Source of the DNA: Variovorax sp. S12S4
Lineage (GTDB): Bacteria > Pseudomonadota > Gammaproteobacteria > Burkholderiales > Burkholderiaceae_C
NCBI RefSeq assembly: GCF_023195515.1
Contig: NZ_JALPKR020000002.1
Location: 5,309,001 to 5,373,000 of the forward strand
Reading direction: 5' to 3'
Length of the DNA stretch: 64,000 nt
The notes under the pieces are model-generated. The model made no database searches, was not told the origin of the DNA, and saw only the letters and a list, made by a program, of their open reading frames with translations. Below, in pieces: positions 61,001 through 64,000 of this stretch (positions are counted from its first letter, which is position 1; every line of letters starts with the position of its first letter). The position numbers were made by a program, and so were the translations under genes.

Positions 61001-61702
61001 TCATACGGAGAGATAGGCCTTGATGTGATCGACGTCGGTCTTGTCGCGCGCGGTCTCGTGCACGAGCCGCCCACCTTCGATGACGAAGAGCCGGTCGGCC
61101 ACATCCATGGCAAAGCTCAGCACCTGTTCGGACACGACGATGGTGATGCCGCGCAGCTTGCGAATTTCGTTGAGCGCCTTGGCAATGTCCTTGATGATCG
61201 AAGGCTGGATACCTTCGGTAGGCTCATCGAGCAGCAGCACCTTGGGGTCGGTGACGAGGGCGCGCGCAATGGCCAGCTGTTGCTGCTGGCCGCCGGAGAG
61301 GTTTCCGCCCTTGCGGCGCTTCATGTCCCAGAGCACAGGGAACAGCGCGTAGATTTCTTCGGGAATGCGTTTTGTCTTCGAGTTCTCCAGGCCGGTCTGG
61401 ATGTTTTCTTCGACGGTCAATGTCGGAAAGATCATGCGGCCCTGCGGCACGTAGGCAATGCCCTTGGCCACGCGCTTGAAGCTCTCGTCGCGCGACACGT
61501 CCTGCCCCGCCACTTCGATGCGGCCACTCTTCAGCGGCAGCACGCCCATGAGGCTCTTGAACAGCGTGGTCTTGCCCATGCCGTTGCGGCCCATGATGGC
61601 TATTGTTTCGTTGGCATGGCCTTCGAATGAGATGCCGTGCAGGGCTTCGCTCTGGCCGTAGGCTGTGTGCAGGTCATCGACCTTCAGCATGATGTTGCTC
61701 AT
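61001..61702 (-). CDS. urtE: Urea/short-chain amide ABC transporter ATPase UrtE-type
   Basis: 233 residues, LivF-like. Walker A is MGRNGMGKTTLFK at about 37-49, the signature is LSGGQQQQLAIARAL, and Walker B is VLLLDEPTEGIQPS. UrtE-type ATPases partner UrtD and the UrtBC permeases. Proximity to fmdA makes amide or urea uptake the likely job, similar to fmdDEF porters. A 367-base gap with an inverted-repeat element separates it from urtD. Confidence 0.9.
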   Translation of the reverse strand: MSNIMLKVDDLHTAYGQSEALHGISFEGHANETIAIMGRNGMGKTTLFKSLMGVLPLKSGRIEVAGQDVSRDESFKRVAKGIAYVPQGRMIFPTLTVEENIQTGLENSKTKRIPEEIYALFPVLWDMKRRKGGNLSGGQQQQLAIARALVTDPKVLLLDEPTEGIQPSIIKDIAKALNEIRKLRGITIVVSEQVLSFAMDVADRLFVIEGGRLVHETARDKTDVDHIKAYLSV

Positions 61703-61776
61703 GTCACTTCCTGGGGTGTTCGTTATCGGCGCTGTTGTTGTTGGCGCTGTTGTTCAGGGCGCGTGCAAAGGCCACC

Positions 61777-61989
61777 GGGTACTCCCCTCCGCGAATGTCC
61801 CCGGGGCTGCGCCCCTCCTCCTTTATTTCGCTGCGCGGAGCACCCGATGCCCTGTGCACTTGGGCACGCCGCTGGTGCATCGCTGATCAACGACTGCTCT
61901 TTGCATCGCACCCGCTGGCGGGGTGCCTTGCGCAGCGAAATAAAGGAGGAGGCCGCAGGCCGGGGGACATTCGCGGAGAAAGGTACCCC
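61777..61989. repeat. Large imperfect inverted repeat (MITE-like) within the urt-fmd operon
   Basis: Left arm 61777-61845 and right arm 61921-61989, each 69 bases, match as inverted copies at about 85 percent by eye. Both contain CTCCGCGAATGTCCCC and CCTCCTCCTTTATTTCGCTG in opposite orientations. Weaker pairing extends outward (GGCGCTG..TTCAGGGC against GCCCTGAACCGCAGCGCC), so the whole element may span about 61733-62030. No coding frame inside. It accounts for most of the 367-base gap. Confidence 0.85.
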
Positions 61990-62069
61990 GTCGGCGGGTG
62001 CGTGCCCTGAACCGCAGCGCCCCCAACAAAGCACCAAACGCACGACGCGGCGAACAGAACAGCAAGCCA

Positions 62070-62813
<744 letters not shown>

Positions 62814-62829
62814 GCGATGGGCTCCGGGT

Positions 62830-64000
62830 TCAGGCGCGTTGGCTGCCGATGCCGTCCGGCAACGCGGGTTCGGTCTGCGGCGCGGGAGGTTGTGCGGGTA
62901 CGGTGGCGGCCGGCGGCTTTACTGCGGCTTCGCGCAACGCCTGGCGGCGCCCCTTCCACCAGGGCCTGATCTTTTCGTCCCACAAGCCCGCCAGGCCCAT
63001 CGGAAAAGCCATGGTCACGCCGATGAAGAGGCCGGCCATCAGGAACAGCCACAGGTCCGGAAAGCTTTCGGAGAACAGCGTCTTGCCCGCATTCACCAGG
63101 AGCGCGCCGTACACCGCACCCACCAGGCTCATGCGGCCGCCCACCGCGCAGAAGATCACCATCTCGATGGACGGCACGATGCCCACGAAGCTCGGCGACA
63201 TGAAGCCCACCTGCAGCGCGAACATCGCACCGCCAATGCCCGAGAGCCCGGCCGCAAGGCAGAAGATGAAGACCTTGAAGTTCGACACGTCGTAGCCCGA
63301 GAAGCGTACCCGGTCTTCCTTGTCGCGCATGGCCAGCAGCAGCGTGCCGAGCTTGCTGGTCTGGATCCAGCGGCACAGCACGATGCTGGCGACCAGCAGG
63401 CCCACGCACACGTAGTAGAGGATGTACTTGGCGCCGTCGGTGCGCGTGTCCCAGCCCAGCATCGTCTTCAGGTCGGTCATGCCGTTGACGCCGCCCGTGT
63501 AGCCCTGCTGGCCGATGATGAGCACGGTGCAGATCAGCGCCACCGCCTGCGTGATGATGGCAAAGTACACGCCGCCCACGCGGCGCTTGAACATCGCAAA
63601 GCTCACGAGCCAGGCGAGCGCCATCGGCGCCAGCACCACCAGCGCCAGGCTCAGGGGCAGGCTCTTGAACGGCAGCCACAGCATGGGCAGCTCGGTGATC
63701 TGGTTCCAGTCCATGAAGTCAGGAATGCCTGGCGTCGACTGGATCTTGGTCGTGATCGGGTCCGAGGCTTCGAGCTTGAGAAACATCGCCATCGCATAGC
63801 CGCCGATGCCGAAGAACACGCCCTGCCCCAGGCTGAGCACACCTCCGTAGCCCCACACCATCACAAGGCCCACGGCGACGAAGGCGTAGGTGAGGTACTT
63901 GCCCACGAGGTTCAGGCGAAAGATGTCGAGCGACAGCGGCAGCACCACCGCCAGCAGCAACACCAGCAGCAAGAGGCTGCCCAGCTGATAGCGCAGGATC
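62830..64000 (-). CDS. urtC: Urea/amide ABC transporter permease UrtC-type (start outside window)
   Basis: Open through the right edge, so the N-terminus is missing; about 390 residues are visible. It is a LivM-like permease with many helices: LTYAFVAVGLVMVWGYGGVL, SLGQGVFFGIGGYAMAMF, VYFAIITQAVALICTVLIIG, and GGRMSLVGAVYGALLVNAG near the end. The C-terminal tail is Pro/Ala-rich and cytoplasmic (PAQPPAPQTEPALP). The UrtC length and GVNGMTDL loop fit the urea/amide group. urtA and urtB would lie beyond the window. Confidence 0.92.
   Translation of the reverse strand, partial: ILRYQLGSLLLLVLLLAVVLPLSLDIFRLNLVGKYLTYAFVAVGLVMVWGYGGVLSLGQGVFFGIGGYAMAMFLKLEASDPITTKIQSTPGIPDFMDWNQITELPMLWLPFKSLPLSLALVVLAPMALAWLVSFAMFKRRVGGVYFAIITQAVALICTVLIIGQQGYTGGVNGMTDLKTMLGWDTRTDGAKYILYYVCVGLLVASIVLCRWIQTSKLGTLLLAMRDKEDRVRFSGYDVSNFKVFIFCLAAGLSGIGGAMFALQVGFMSPSFVGIVPSIEMVIFCAVGGRMSLVGAVYGALLVNAGKTLFSESFPDLWLFLMAGLFIGVTMAFPMGLAGLWDEKIRPWWKGRRQALREAAVKPPAATVPAQPPAPQTEPALPDGIGSQRA

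Overview
The window is GC-rich, densely packed chromosomal DNA of a betaproteobacterium of the Comamonadaceae, most likely Variovorax. This rests on the gene set and order: glyA-nrdR, a minor-pilin/PilY1 operon, ribD-ribE-ribBA(degenerate)-ribH-nusB, tolQRA, dnaE, tcuAB, and urea/amide ABC genes with fmdA/fmdB. The assignment comes from family knowledge and was not confirmed by a search.

Layout. 1-1535: end of glyA and nrdR. 1536-20821: an accessory island of about 19 kb splitting nrdR from the pilus operon. It is bounded by two divergent copies of the 3' end of a fimT pilin gene: a 149-bp remnant with an in-frame stop at 1570-1718 and the live copy at 20822-20970. Inside are an IS3-type OrfA remnant, a coiled-coil protein, a frameshifted RlpA-like lipoprotein, several tiny membrane or lipoprotein reading frames, a protein with three AP2-like repeats, and a complete contact-dependent growth inhibition (CDI) locus on the minus strand. 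The CDI locus has the Burkholderia-type order bcpA-bcpI-(bcpI')-bcpO-bcpB: a 3319-residue TpsA/CdiA exoprotein with a candidate PD-(D/E)XK nuclease tip, two tandem immunity-like genes that both carry frameshifts, a BamE-like lipoprotein, and a ShlB/FhaC-type transporter. A nuclease-like gene (20198-20722) reads divergently from bcpA.

20822-28027: minus-strand operon pilV-pilW-pilX-pilY1-pilE-fimT, with ATGA overlaps at three junctions. 28193-36033: plus-strand run ribD, ribE, ribBA, ribH, nusB, a class I aminotransferase, ybgC, tolQ, tolR, tolA. Most junctions overlap by 4 bp. tolA is split by a -1 frameshift at an A5G run. 36072-39590: dnaE on the minus strand.

39740-47947: trhO, a pirin/flavodoxin/DoxX/pirin cluster divergent from a LysR gene, an FAD oxidoreductase, gluQ and trmB (overlapping), and a hypothetical protein. 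48119-51508: a Tat-exported branched-chain-type binding protein, a Crp/Fnr regulator divergent from an HD-domain protein and a class II aldolase. 51604-56129: an SBF-family transporter, LysR regulator, TcuA and TcuB, read as a tricarballylate/citrate-type utilisation unit. 56227-59216: a periplasmic GH3 beta-glucosidase and small proteins. 59376-64000: minus-strand urtC (cut by the window edge), urtD, urtE, fmdA, fmdB for uptake and hydrolysis of formamide or related amides. This unit is interrupted by a large imperfect inverted-repeat element (61777-61989).

The most interesting material is the CDI island: its fimT-derived boundaries, its two damaged immunity copies, and its uncharacterised cargo. 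No CRISPR array, rRNA or complete tRNA gene was seen.
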